Translations under genes and position numbers: made by a program
The notes under the pieces: model-generated
What the model was told of the DNA's origin: nothing
Database searches by the model: none
The model's input: the letters and a program-made list of their open reading frames with translations, nothing else
NCBI GenBank assembly: GCA_003281715.1
Contig: QCBE01000001.1
Span: 33,711 to 97,710 of the forward strand
Reading direction: 5' to 3'
Length of the DNA: 64,000 nt
Source: Prochlorococcus sp. AG-347-B23
Lineage (GTDB): Bacteria > Cyanobacteriota > Cyanobacteriia > PCC-6307 > Cyanobiaceae
Shown here: in pieces, positions 39,822 through 48,814 of the stretch
Layout of the letters: each line of letters opens with the position of its first letter
How positions within the stretch are numbered: the stretch's first letter is position 1

Positions 39822-40334
39822 TTAATCAAAAAATAATAAACTAACCATTTTTCCCATTTCTTCAGCGCATCTACAACTATTTAATATGGTTTCACTATCG
39901 TGAAAAGCAAAACATATTAATTGATCACATCTAGTAATAATTTCTTGATTACAAAGACTACTTGCAAGTGGCAAAGGCAATTCATCATTTTCACTTTTTT
40001 CAACCAAATGCATTACCATTTCAAGCTGATCTTTTATTTCGGGAATTTGTTTATCAAGGCTTTGTGGTAATAAAACTGTCAATAATGATGGATTAATATC
40101 CAAAACAGCTCGAATAACAGCTGCATTAACACCTTGAGATCCAGATGTAAGGATATTATGGCCTTCCTCAGCTAACGACCTTGCTATCAATTCAATCAAG
40201 TGGATGTCAACAACCGGTACATGTCTAGTACCCAAAAAAGCAATCCTCCTTTTCCCATTATCCTGGAGTTTTGCAAGTTCTTGAGCTAAGGCGTCAACGC
40301 CTTGTGTTGCTGGTAGATCTAATGAGCGACTCAA
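39822..40334 (-). CDS. DprA/LOG-type Rossmann-fold protein
   Basis: A 170-residue protein with RRIAFLGTRHVPVVD near residue 30 and an ILTSGSQGVNAAVIRAVL loop, like DprA/Smf or LOG-type nucleotide-binding folds (annotated in cyanobacteria as recombination-mediator-like). It is shorter than DprA and lacks its flanking domains. Its function is not established. It starts 25 bases downstream of the next gene on this strand. Confidence 0.6.
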   Translation of the reverse strand: MSRSLDLPATQGVDALAQELAKLQDNGKRRIAFLGTRHVPVVDIHLIELIARSLAEEGHNILTSGSQGVNAAVIRAVLDINPSLLTVLLPQSLDKQIPEIKDQLEMVMHLVEKSENDELPLPLASSLCNQEIITRCDQLICFAFHDSETILNSCRCAEEMGKMVSLLFFD

Positions 40335-40359
40335 AATAAAATGGTTCCTATATTTGAAA

Positions 40360-41469
40360 TTAGCATTTTTCTGAAAAATTGCAGGGAAAATCTATCTTTT
40401 CGAGAATTCTTTTTAGATTTACATGCTCCTGAACCAATTGAACAGCATAAGAAGCTTTAATTGACTCATGTATTCTGACATGACCAAAAGCTTGTTCAAT
40501 AATTTCAACTGAGGCGAGAGTATCTAATTCCACCTTTAAAATTGGCACTTCCAATTCTTCTGCCCTATGAATCAATTGTGATAAAGGTTCACCCAAACCA
40601 GTTAAAATGAGGCATTGAGTCGAGGCTTCCAAAGCCGCCAGCTGTATATCAGTTCTATCAGCGCCAGTTACCACAGCCATATTTCGTCTTCTTCTGAAAA
40701 ATTCCATTGCAGAATTTACCCCCATTGCACCAATACTTAATGTCTCAACAAGTAATTGATCTTTTTCAGGGCAACAAATTACCTTGGCATCTAGTCTTCT
40801 TACGAGTTCACCAACGGTAACACTTCTGAGCAGTGGTGATTTAGGCATCACTCCAAATACTTCAATATTCAGATCTTTAAGTGAAGGTATAATTTCATTT
40901 TTAACTTTTTCGACTTCTTGAGGCAAAACTGCATTCAACACCACCCCAGCCAAATGATCTCCTAATTGTTTTTTCGCATCAAGTAATGCGTCTACGCTTT
41001 TACAATCCTCCCATAAATTTACAATTAAAACTTTCGCATCTAAATTCTCAGCTAGTTGTGGGAGACTTAAACCATAAATCATTCCTTCATGAAGATTTCC
41101 AGCAGCTTCAAGAATATTCAATCCTTCAAAATCATCATTAACTAGTTTCTCAATTTGGTCAAAACCTTTCCCTGGAAGTAAGTCTTTATTAAATATTCTT
41201 TTTTCAGCTGATATATTGTCTAACAATCCTACTGAGGGGATTAAATTCTCCTCTTCTACATTTAAAGTAGATCCAATAAACTTAACATCATCATCTATTA
41301 ATCCTTCATAAGACATTGAAGGCAGACTTGTAAGTTCGATACATGTTGCTAGTGGTTTACCTATACGAACTTGTTTTTTCCCCTGTAGAAGTCTTTTTGC
41401 TATCCCAAGAACCAATGCAGACTTACCACTAAAAGGCTCACATGAACCAATTAACAATATATCGCTCAT
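40360..41469 (-). CDS. P-loop/DRTGG-domain protein (phosphotransacetylase N-terminal-like)
   Basis: A 369-residue protein with an N-terminal BioD-like P-loop domain (LIGSCEPFSGKSALVLG, residues 5-21) and a C-terminal DRTGG domain (VVTGADRTDIQLAALEAS), the layout of the regulatory half of long phosphotransacetylases. The catalytic Pta domain is absent. Cyanobacterial free-standing copies are of unknown role, perhaps acyl-phosphate or nucleotide sensing. Confidence 0.8.
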   Translation of the reverse strand: MSDILLIGSCEPFSGKSALVLGIAKRLLQGKKQVRIGKPLATCIELTSLPSMSYEGLIDDDVKFIGSTLNVEEENLIPSVGLLDNISAEKRIFNKDLLPGKGFDQIEKLVNDDFEGLNILEAAGNLHEGMIYGLSLPQLAENLDAKVLIVNLWEDCKSVDALLDAKKQLGDHLAGVVLNAVLPQEVEKVKNEIIPSLKDLNIEVFGVMPKSPLLRSVTVGELVRRLDAKVICCPEKDQLLVETLSIGAMGVNSAMEFFRRRRNMAVVTGADRTDIQLAALEASTQCLILTGLGEPLSQLIHRAEELEVPILKVELDTLASVEIIEQAFGHVRIHESIKASYAVQLVQEHVNLKRILEKIDFPCNFSEKC

Positions 41470-41623
41470 AATTAGTAAAAATATTTATCAATAAATTCAA
41501 GATAATATTTTTTTTTGAACTAAACAAATTTTTATTTATGAGTTTTAATCAAATAAATAAACAAAAATTTAATTTTAGAATAATTTATCTCAATTCTTTG
41601 GCATTTCATTAAAATCAATAAAA

Positions 41624-42343
41624 ATGATAGGTTCAACCAAAAACAAAAAAACTGTTGGAATTACTGGAGCTTCTGGAGCTTTAGGGAAAGAATTAACCAA
41701 GTTGTTCCGTCAGAAAGGATATAAAGTGATTGGATTTACTCATAGTAAAACTAATTATGAAATAAATCTTGAATCTCCTAATGAATGGATTGAATGGGAA
41801 TGTGGGAAAGAGTCGACATTAAAAAAGCATTTAAAAAAAATAGATATTTTAATTTTGAACCACGGCATCTACAATTTAAGCAGAGAAAACTCTAATTATG
41901 AAAACTCAATTGAAATAAATGCATTAAGCAAATTCAAAATTTTAAATTTATTTGAAGAAATTGCTTTTAAAAATGAGTCATCAATAAAAAAAGAGATTTG
42001 GATAAATACATCTGAAGCAGAAATATTACCAGCACTAAATCCATCATATGAGATAAGTAAATCCCTTATTGGTCGGTTAGTTTCCTTCAAAAAAAATTTT
42101 CTAGACAAGGATTCTAAGAAAAAATTAATTATAAAAAAAATCATTTTAGGGCCTTTTAAATCAGAGCTAAATCCTATTGGTTTAATGAGTCCGAAATTCG
42201 TTTCTAAAAAAATTTATGATCTAGCTAATTCCAAAAGTTATTTAATAATAATTAGTCCAAATCCATTTACTTACTTACTTTTCCCCCTGAAAGAATTTTT
42301 TAATTTTTTATATTGCCAAATCATATATGGATATAAATCCTAG
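41624..42343 (+). CDS. Short-chain dehydrogenase-like protein
   Basis: A 239-residue protein with the NAD(P)-binding loop GITGASGALGKEL and a YEISK (YxxxK) active-site element, as in the SDR superfamily. The C-terminal end is hydrophobic (FTYLLFPLKEFFNFLY), suggesting membrane contact. Substrate unknown. It converges with map, 3 bases apart. Confidence 0.75.
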   Translation: MIGSTKNKKTVGITGASGALGKELTKLFRQKGYKVIGFTHSKTNYEINLESPNEWIEWECGKESTLKKHLKKIDILILNHGIYNLSRENSNYENSIEINALSKFKILNLFEEIAFKNESSIKKEIWINTSEAEILPALNPSYEISKSLIGRLVSFKKNFLDKDSKKKLIIKKIILGPFKSELNPIGLMSPKFVSKKIYDLANSKSYLIIISPNPFTYLLFPLKEFFNFLYCQIIYGYKS

Positions 42344-42346
42344 TAC

Positions 42347-43186
42347 CTAAAAATCTCTGTCTGTAAGAATTTCGATACCATCTTTTAAAACAACTATTGT
42401 ATGTTCCCATTGTGCCGATAATTTTCCATCTTTTGTTATAACAGTCCATCTATCATTTAACGTTTTACAAAATTTACTCCCCTCGTTGACAATAGGTTCT
42501 ACTGCCAATGTCATACCTTCACGAAGTACTACATTGGGCAATTCTTTGGTACGAAAATTAAATACAGAGGGTTCTTCATGAAGGTTTCTTCCAACTCCAT
42601 GGCCTGTATAATCTTCAACAACACTAAACCCATTTTTTTTAACAATATCTTCAATTGATCCAGCCACATCAAAAAGTGTATTACCAGCCTTGATTTTTGA
42701 CAGCCCAGCATAAAGTGCTTCATATGCCACATCACTTAGATTTTGGACCTCTTTACTAACCTCTCCTACACATATTGATATACAACTATCACCATGGAAG
42801 CCGTTTAAATATGCTCCCGTATCAATTTTAACTAAGTCACCATTCTTGATTATTTTATTTTTACTTGGTATTCCGTGAACAACCTCATTATTAATACTCG
42901 AACAGATGCTAGCAGGAAAACCATGGTAACCTTTAAAACTTGGCACAGCTCCAAAACTTTTTATTCTCTTCTCTGCAAAATCATCTAGATCTTTTGTGCT
43001 CATTCCTGGTTTAATTAAATCATTAATTTCACTTAAAACTGTTGCAACTATTCTGCTAGATTTTTTCATCAAATTTATTTCACGTGCAGACTTTATTTCT
43101 ATTCCTCTTCTTCTTTGAATAAAAGGAACTTGATCATTAATTTTGGAATTATTTTTATTTAATAAAAGATCTGCAAAATGTCTCAT
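42347..43186 (-). CDS. map: Methionine aminopeptidase, type I
   Basis: A 279-residue enzyme with the metal ligands in [17 protein letters not shown] (two Asp), [13 protein letters not shown] (His), [10 protein letters not shown] (Glu) and QWEHTIVV (Glu). It removes N-terminal methionine from new proteins. The N-terminal extension of about 28 residues is not the SH3-binding zinc finger seen in eukaryotic type. Confidence 0.96.
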   Translation of the reverse strand: MRHFADLLLNKNNSKINDQVPFIQRRRGIEIKSAREINLMKKSSRIVATVLSEINDLIKPGMSTKDLDDFAEKRIKSFGAVPSFKGYHGFPASICSSINNEVVHGIPSKNKIIKNGDLVKIDTGAYLNGFHGDSCISICVGEVSKEVQNLSDVAYEALYAGLSKIKAGNTLFDVAGSIEDIVKKNGFSVVEDYTGHGVGRNLHEEPSVFNFRTKELPNVVLREGMTLAVEPIVNEGSKFCKTLNDRWTVITKDGKLSAQWEHTIVVLKDGIEILTDRDF

Positions 43187-43281
43187 TGGAATAAATAATA
43201 GGAATAGCTAGATATTTTCAAAATAGCCATTATGGATTTGGTTATTTTAAATCTATCAATAACAATTGGAAAGAAACAAAA

Positions 43282-43590
43282 ATGAAAACTTTATTTAATT
43301 CTAGGCAATTTCACAAGGCTTTGGCGCCTTGGGTTTTTCTTCCATTATTTATTTCTTCGATTACCGGACTTTTTTATAGGGTTACAAAAGATTTATTAGG
43401 TTACTCTAGAGAACAAGTTCATTGGTTAATGTCTCTTCATGAGGGCGAATGGCTTGGTGATAATGGGGAATTAATATACGTAATATTAAATTCCCTTGGA
43501 GTTTTATGGATGCTCATAACGGGATTTCAAATGTTTTCAAAAACAATTTCATTTACCAAAAAGGTTACTAAAGGCGAGTCAAAAGGTTAA
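43282..43590 (+). CDS. Small PepSY-TM-like membrane protein
   Basis: A 102-residue protein with two hydrophobic helices (about 15-33 and 69-87) and the block [25 protein letters not shown], split here for length, that resembles PepSY-associated membrane domains (H-x-x-L ... TGL-Y). It is upstream of rplS with 32 bases between. Function unknown. Confidence 0.6.
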   Translation: MKTLFNSRQFHKALAPWVFLPLFISSITGLFYRVTKDLLGYSREQVHWLMSLHEGEWLGDNGELIYVILNSLGVLWMLITGFQMFSKTISFTKKVTKGESKG

Positions 43591-43622
43591 GATATAGAAC
43601 TTGTAGGATAATAAAGACCAAA

Positions 43623-44093
43623 ATGGCCAAAGAGAAACAAGAGAATGAATTAGAAACCGTTATTAATACTGATGCATCAGTTGATGTATCAGTTGAACAA
43701 AAAGAAAAAAAAATGGTTTCTGAAACTACGCAAACCTTAAGCGCGACTCAAGTTATTAAGGAATTTGAGAATGCCCAACTAAAAAAAGAATTACCCGAAA
43801 TTTATGTTGGAGACACTGTTAAAGTTGGAGTAAAAATTACGGAAGGTAATAAAGAAAGAGTTCAACCTTATGAAGGTGTAGTAATAGCAAAAAGACATGG
43901 GGGTGTTAACCAGACTATTACAGTTAGAAGAATTTTTCAGGGTATAGGTGTTGAAAGAGTATTTATGCTACATAGTCCACAGGTTGCTTCTCTAAAAGTT
44001 GAACGTAGAGGTAAAGTAAGAAGAGCTAAGTTATTCTATCTGAGAGATAGAGTAGGAAAAGCTACTCGCGTGAAACAACGCTTTGATCGATAA
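43623..44093 (+). CDS. rplS: 50S ribosomal protein L19
   Basis: A 156-residue L19. The core (about residues 45-155) contains [45 protein letters not shown] and the basic end. In front is a charged extension of roughly 45 residues ([20 protein letters not shown]), absent from the E. coli protein (115 residues). It sits upstream of tRNA-Trp. Confidence 0.95.
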   Translation: MAKEKQENELETVINTDASVDVSVEQKEKKMVSETTQTLSATQVIKEFENAQLKKELPEIYVGDTVKVGVKITEGNKERVQPYEGVVIAKRHGGVNQTITVRRIFQGIGVERVFMLHSPQVASLKVERRGKVRRAKLFYLRDRVGKATRVKQRFDR

Positions 44094-44131
44094 AGTTGTA
44101 AATTAATCAACTTATCGGTCGCAAAGGCGCT

Positions 44132-44137
44132 TATAAT
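44132..44137 (+). promoter_or_regulatory. Consensus -10 box of tRNA-Trp
   Basis: TATAAT lies 9 bases upstream of the first base of tRNA-Trp, implying a transcription start only a few bases before the mature 5' end. No clear -35 box is seen. Confidence 0.55.
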
Positions 44138-44146
44138 CATAAAAAT

Positions 44147-44219
44147 GCGTCGTTAGTTCAGTTGGTAGAACGCAGGTCTCCAAAACCTGATGTCGGGGGT
44201 TCAAGTCCTCCACGACGCG
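44147..44219 (+). tRNA. trnW: tRNA-Trp (anticodon CCA)
   Basis: 73 nucleotides. The acceptor stem is GCGTCGT with ACGACGC, followed by discriminator G. The anticodon loop is CTCCAAA within a perfect stem, giving anticodon CCA. The T arm has GGTTCAAGTCC. CCA is not encoded. The gene lies between rplS and a conserved small gene. Confidence 0.97.
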
Positions 44220-44254
44220 TTTGATCAACATTATGTAAATCATTTTTTCATAAG

Positions 44255-44449
44255 ATGGAGTTAGATCTTCAACCTGGGGACGTTGTTAAAGTCCTCGAAT
44301 CAGCAGCTTTAGGATGGGTTCGTGCAAGAGTCATCAGAGTTAAATCTGGTGGGAGAGTTGTTGTACAAAGTGACCAAGGCAGAGAATTTACCGCTAGAGG
44401 CAACCAAGTTAGGTTGATAGAACCTGCTGGTTTTAGACCACAAAAATAA
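44255..44449 (+). CDS. Small highly conserved picocyanobacterial protein
   Basis: A 64-residue basic protein (MELDLQPGDVVKVLESAA, then GWVRARVIRVKSGGRVVVQ). It looks like a KOW/SH3-type small barrel, perhaps RNA or ribosome binding. From memory, an almost invariant small protein of Prochlorococcus and marine Synechococcus lies beside rplS and tRNA-Trp, and this matches its position. Function is not established. It lies 35 bases after tRNA-Trp. Confidence 0.75.
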   Translation: MELDLQPGDVVKVLESAALGWVRARVIRVKSGGRVVVQSDQGREFTARGNQVRLIEPAGFRPQK

Positions 44450-44570
44450 ATAGTTGTTTATATTAAGGCAGCTGCAAATCTAACTATTTCTGTAAATCCT
44501 CAAATTAATAAATTTTTTTTATTACAACACCATAAATTAAGTATTATGATCTGATAATTTTAAAGATGAA

Positions 44571-44590
44571 GTTCTAAATAAATTTAGAAC
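44571..44590. other. Inverted repeat just upstream of tRNA-Asp
   Basis: GTTCTAAAT and ATTTAGAAC form a 9-base perfect stem with a 2-base loop, ending 7 bases before tRNA-Asp. It may be a promoter-proximal operator, a processing signal or a weak terminator for the small gene upstream. Confidence 0.4.
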
Positions 44591-44597
44591 AAAATCT

Positions 44598-44671
44598 GGG
44601 ACCGTAGTTCAACTGGTTAGAGCACCGCCCTGTCACGGCGGAAGTTGCGGGTTCGAATCCCGTCGGTCCCG
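44598..44671 (+). tRNA. trnD: tRNA-Asp (anticodon GTC)
   Basis: 74 nucleotides. The acceptor stem is GGGACCG with CGGTCCC, plus discriminator G. The anticodon loop is CTGTCAC in a perfect CCGCC/GGCGG-type stem, giving GTC, and the T arm contains GGTTCGAATCC. CCA is not encoded. The gltX start codon comes 17 bases after its 3' end. Confidence 0.97.
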
Positions 44672-44688
44672 TTTTTTCTAAAAGAAAT

Positions 44689-46128
44689 TTGGAAAAACGA
44701 TTAAGACTAGCCCCGAGTCCAACGGGTTTATTCCATATTGGGACAGCACGAACAGCATTATTCAACTGGTTGTATGCGAAAAATATAGGCGGAAAGTTTC
44801 TCATAAGGATAGAAGATACAGATTTTCTTCGATCTAAATCTGAATATACAAAAAATATATTAGAGGGGTTGAAATGGCTTGGACTTAAATGGGATGAAGA
44901 ACCTATAAAGCAAAGTGACCGAATTTCTATTTACAAAAGTTACATCAAAAAGCTATTGGAATGTGGAGCTGCATATAGATGCTTTACAACAGAAGATGAG
45001 ATTTCTGAATTAAGAGAAGAACAAAAAAAGAAAGGATTACCTCCAAAGCATGATAATAGACACAGAAGTCTTTCAAAAGAAGAAATAGAAACATTCATAT
45101 CCCAAGGGAGGACTTCAGTAATAAGGTTTAAGATTGATGAAAGAATTGAAATTAAATGGATAGATCAGATAAGAGGTGAAATCAAATGGCAAGGGAAGGA
45201 CTTGGGTGGTGATTTAGTTTTGTCAAGAAGGGCAAAAGGATATGAGATTGGAGATCCTTTGTATAATCTTGCAGTAGTAGTTGATGATAATTTCATGAAT
45301 ATTACTCATGTTGTCAGGGGTGAAGACCATATCTCAAACACTGCAAAACAAATATTGATTTATAAAGCATTAAATTTTAATTTGCCGACATTTTCGCATA
45401 CACCTCTAATACTAAATAGTGAAGGGAAAAAATTATCTAAAAGAGATTGCGTTACCTCAATTGACGAATTTAAAGATATGGGATATTTACCTGAGGCCTT
45501 ATCGAACTATATGGCCTTTTTAGGTTGGTCTCCAAAATCTGTCGACAGAGAAATACTTTCACTTGAAGAGATATCTGAAATTTTTGACTTATCAGACGTA
45601 AATAAAGGTGGGGCTAAATTCAGTTGGGAAAAACTCAACTGGATTAATTCTCAACATATAAAAAAAATGGAGTCAATAAAGTTAAGTGAGATCATGAGAA
45701 AATACTGGGATAATTATGGTTGGGTACCGCCATCTCAAGAATGGGCACATAAATTATCAATTTTGCTCAGAGACTCTATGACTCTTTTAAAAGATGTAAT
45801 TGAACAATCAGAACCATTTTTCTTGATACCTACAATTCAAAAAGAAGGTCAAGATTTTCTGGAAAACAAGGACAGCAAAGCATCTTTAAAGCTAATTTTA
45901 AATTATTTAAATGAACAAAATACTATAAAACTAGATAAAGAAAAAGCTAAAGAAATAATAAACGAAATCTCGAAAATTCATGATGTTAAAAAAGGGATAT
46001 TAATGAAATCATTAAGAGTAGCTTTTTTTGGATCTCTCAGTGGACCAGACTTAATTCAAAGTTGGGAGCTTTTCTCAGAGATTAAAACTGATAGATCTCG
46101 AATTGAAAGATGTCTAAAATCAACCTAA
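44689..46128 (+). CDS. gltX: Glutamyl-tRNA synthetase
   Basis: A 479-residue class I synthetase. The HIGH-type motif is FHIGTARTALF (H16) and the KMSKS-type loop is GKKLSKRDCV. It charges tRNA-Glu, also feeding tetrapyrrole synthesis through glutamyl-tRNA, the substrate upstream of hemL. The start is TTG at 44689: the family N-terminus RLRLAPSPTG begins immediately, so no earlier start is needed. It lies 17 bases behind tRNA-Asp. Confidence 0.96.
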   Translation: MEKRLRLAPSPTGLFHIGTARTALFNWLYAKNIGGKFLIRIEDTDFLRSKSEYTKNILEGLKWLGLKWDEEPIKQSDRISIYKSYIKKLLECGAAYRCFTTEDEISELREEQKKKGLPPKHDNRHRSLSKEEIETFISQGRTSVIRFKIDERIEIKWIDQIRGEIKWQGKDLGGDLVLSRRAKGYEIGDPLYNLAVVVDDNFMNITHVVRGEDHISNTAKQILIYKALNFNLPTFSHTPLILNSEGKKLSKRDCVTSIDEFKDMGYLPEALSNYMAFLGWSPKSVDREILSLEEISEIFDLSDVNKGGAKFSWEKLNWINSQHIKKMESIKLSEIMRKYWDNYGWVPPSQEWAHKLSILLRDSMTLLKDVIEQSEPFFLIPTIQKEGQDFLENKDSKASLKLILNYLNEQNTIKLDKEKAKEIINEISKIHDVKKGILMKSLRVAFFGSLSGPDLIQSWELFSEIKTDRSRIERCLKST

Positions 46129-46129
46129 A

Positions 46130-47326
46130 TTATTTATTTTGTTCTAATTTAAGTCTACTCGCCAAAGGTTTAGCTGAAAGACCTTGTAGTCCTACCGTCA
46201 TCAATATAGTAAGAAAAACTAAACCTTGGAGACGACCAGCACCAAGAATACCAGCCTGCTCTAATCTGATAGAAAAAAGAGAAGCTACCGCTGCAGTAAC
46301 AATACCTCTTGGGGCTAACCAGGCTAAAAATATCTTTTCTTTTAAGTTTAGTTCTTTACCCAGTGTCGCAATTGAGATAGAGATAGGACGAACAATTACC
46401 ATCAACATAAAAACGCAAATAATCCCTCCCCATCCAAGCGGACTTAATTCACTCCAAGAAACGTCAGCGGCCAAAAGAGGGAAAAGAACTGTTATTGCTA
46501 ATTGAGCTAATTCACCTATTAGATTATCCAATCTCTCCTTATCTATAATTTCTCTTTTGCCTACAATAAAACCTGCCGAGACAGAAGCCGGCAAGCCAGA
46601 TTCTGGCAAAAAATATTCGCAAATTCCATACACAAGGAAAATAAATCCAAGGGTAACTTGAAGCTCTATACCAAATGAGGCTTCATTTTTTATTTTTTTT
46701 AAAATTTCTGATAGTAACCATCCTGTACTTAATCCGATTAAGACTCCTCCCCCTAATCTTTGCATTAATGCTATGAATACATCGTTGATCCCATGCAGAT
46801 CCCCTAGAGTCAGTTCTAAAAGCAGTAATGCCAGTACTGCACCAATTGGTTCAAGCAACAACCCCTCAGCTTTTAAAACTTCCGAGACAGGTGAAGCCAA
46901 TTTTATTTGTTCAACTAATGGAGAGACAACTGTTGGTCCAGTAGCTAGAACGATGGCACTATATATTCCGGCAACTTGCCATGATAGGCCTGCCAGCCAA
47001 TGAGCAATAAAAATTCCAGCTGATAATGAAATAAAAAGACTTACTAATGAAATTTTCAAAACAGTATTTCTTATATTCCCCTCAGGCAGTTTTAAATTTA
47101 GTCCCCCTTCAAATAGAACCAAACAGACTAGAAGCCCTACAATAGTTTCAAGCCCTTGGCCAAGATCTAAAGGCTCAACCAATCCAAAACCTGATCTTCC
47201 TATAAGTAATCCAGAAAGTAATAAAATAACAACACTGGGGAATCCTGTTAAAGAAGAAAATAATCGCGCACAAGCACCTGCGAATACAGTTATTCCCCAA
47301 AGTAATCCCAGCCTTTCAGGCGTCAT
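46130..47326 (-). CDS. CPA1-family cation/proton antiporter
   Basis: A 398-residue polytopic membrane protein with about 12 helices. It resembles NhaP/NhaS-type antiporters: LVLFEGGLNL, SAIVLATGPTVVSPLVEQ, AEGLLLEPIGAVLALL and WLAPRGIVTAAVASLF. The ATDP motif of many NhaP proteins reads ATGP, and the ion-site ND or ID pair reads LE. The specific ion is not assignable. It exchanges Na+ or K+ for H+ at the cytoplasmic or thylakoid membrane. The stop is 1 base from the gltX stop. Confidence 0.85.
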   Translation of the reverse strand: MTPERLGLLWGITVFAGACARLFSSLTGFPSVVILLLSGLLIGRSGFGLVEPLDLGQGLETIVGLLVCLVLFEGGLNLKLPEGNIRNTVLKISLVSLFISLSAGIFIAHWLAGLSWQVAGIYSAIVLATGPTVVSPLVEQIKLASPVSEVLKAEGLLLEPIGAVLALLLLELTLGDLHGINDVFIALMQRLGGGVLIGLSTGWLLSEILKKIKNEASFGIELQVTLGFIFLVYGICEYFLPESGLPASVSAGFIVGKREIIDKERLDNLIGELAQLAITVLFPLLAADVSWSELSPLGWGGIICVFMLMVIVRPISISIATLGKELNLKEKIFLAWLAPRGIVTAAVASLFSIRLEQAGILGAGRLQGLVFLTILMTVGLQGLSAKPLASRLKLEQNK

Positions 47327-47487
47327 AAAAAATATATATAGTAGAAATATTTATTATTTTGATTAAATCAACAATCTTATCTGAAGTCCATTAAATACAA
47401 TACTTTTTAATTTAATTCATCGGCTTAACAAGAGTATTTTTTTTTAAATATTTCAAACTACTTTTAAGAAAATGAATTTTATTTCTA

Positions 47488-47664
47488 TCAAGAAAACTGG
47501 CTTATTAAAGCAATAATTATAAAAATAATTCCTATACCAACAGTTGCCATCCTTCCATTCCATATTTCAGCTTGAGGGGTAAAACCTCTTTTCCACAAAT
47601 TAAGTTCCTTTTTATCAACTAAATTTTTTGTCTCTTTAATCTCGATTTTAGGTTGTTTGTTCAT
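47488..47664 (-). CDS. hli: High-light-inducible protein (Hli, one-helix CAB-like)
   Basis: A 58-residue protein read directly from the gap. It begins MNKQPKIEIK, has the chlorophyll-binding ExxNGR-type motif AEIWNGRMATVG at residues 32-43, then a hydrophobic helix (IGIIFIIIALISQF) ending at the C-terminus. Hli proteins bind chlorophyll and carotenoid and protect photosystems in excess light. It begins 5 bases after the tsaD stop, so it is likely cotranscribed with it. It is too short for a 60-residue cutoff. Confidence 0.93.
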   Translation of the reverse strand: MNKQPKIEIKETKNLVDKKELNLWKRGFTPQAEIWNGRMATVGIGIIFIIIALISQFS

Positions 47665-47669
47665 TGAAA

Positions 47670-48740
47670 TTAGAAAGGAGGATTTTCTTCATAAAGGGTA
47701 TTTGCTTGTTCAATTGATAGTCTTCCTGCGACACCTAATTTAAGGGAACTTAAATGATCCTTAAATTTGATCCTGAACAAAGCTGCCGCTCCAATCATTG
47801 CCGCATTATCTGTACAAAGATTAAGGGGAGCTAAATGAACTTTAATAGATTTTTTACTAGCTTCACTAATCATCATTTTTCTTAATGTATTGTTAGCAGC
47901 CACTCCTCCAACAACAACAATATTCTCCAAACTATGATCATCTGCGCATTTTATTGTTCTCTCTACCAAGACCTCTGCCACTACTCTTTCAAAACTTGCA
48001 GCAATATCAGGAATTGGAACGGTATTCCCATCCAAATTTATTCTCTCAACTAATCTTAATACGGCAGTTTTTAGACCACTAAAAGAGAAATCATATTTAA
48101 GAAATCCACCTTTTTTATCAGAAATCTTACATTTTGGTAAATTAAATTTCATTGGGTCCCCATTTTTAGCAATCTTTTCAATCGCCGGTCCTCCTGGATA
48201 ACTAAGACCTAATAGTCTGCCAACTTTATCAAAGGCTTCTCCAGCAGCATCATCAAAACTTTTCCCAAGTCTTTGCATTACCCTTCTCTCATCAACCTTT
48301 ATCAATTCAGTATGCCCGCCGCTAACAAGTAGTGTAAGAAAGGATTTCTTTGGATAGTTTTCTGAAAATAGAATTGAGGATAAATGCCCCTCCAAATGAT
48401 GAATTCCTAAAAATGGTTTTGAATGTAACATGCAAAGTGATCTTGCAGTTATGGAGCCAACTCGTAAACAGCCAACTAATCCAGGAGCTACAGTTGACGC
48501 AATATAGTCAACTTCCTCAATTTTGATTTTTGATTCTTCTAAAGCCTTATCTAAAACAAAAGGTAATAATTCTAGGTGTTTTCTTGCTGCAAGTTCAGGT
48601 ACAACTCCTCCCCATTTTGAATGATCTTCAATTTGAGAAGCAATTATATTTGAATGTATTCTGAAAGTATCGCCAATATTAGAAACTATTGAGACAGATG
48701 TCTCATCACAACTTGTTTCAATAGCTAAAACTTTATGCAT
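47670..48740 (-). CDS. tsaD: tRNA N6-threonylcarbamoyladenosine synthase subunit TsaD
   Basis: A 356-residue protein with the N-terminal LAIETSCDETSVSIV, the metal motif HLEGH (H115, H119), a LLVSGGHTELI block and a late NLCTDNAAMIGAAALF. It transfers threonylcarbamoyl to A37 of ANN-reading tRNAs, together with TsaB and TsaE. It was formerly called Gcp. It is divergent from psaF and followed by hli. Confidence 0.96.
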   Translation of the reverse strand: MHKVLAIETSCDETSVSIVSNIGDTFRIHSNIIASQIEDHSKWGGVVPELAARKHLELLPFVLDKALEESKIKIEEVDYIASTVAPGLVGCLRVGSITARSLCMLHSKPFLGIHHLEGHLSSILFSENYPKKSFLTLLVSGGHTELIKVDERRVMQRLGKSFDDAAGEAFDKVGRLLGLSYPGGPAIEKIAKNGDPMKFNLPKCKISDKKGGFLKYDFSFSGLKTAVLRLVERINLDGNTVPIPDIAASFERVVAEVLVERTIKCADDHSLENIVVVGGVAANNTLRKMMISEASKKSIKVHLAPLNLCTDNAAMIGAAALFRIKFKDHLSSLKLGVAGRLSIEQANTLYEENPPF

Positions 48741-48814
48741 TTTTGATTCAACTTGTTCTATTTTAATATTAATTTCTTACTTAACACACTTTAAGGAATT
48801 AAAGATTGCAACTT

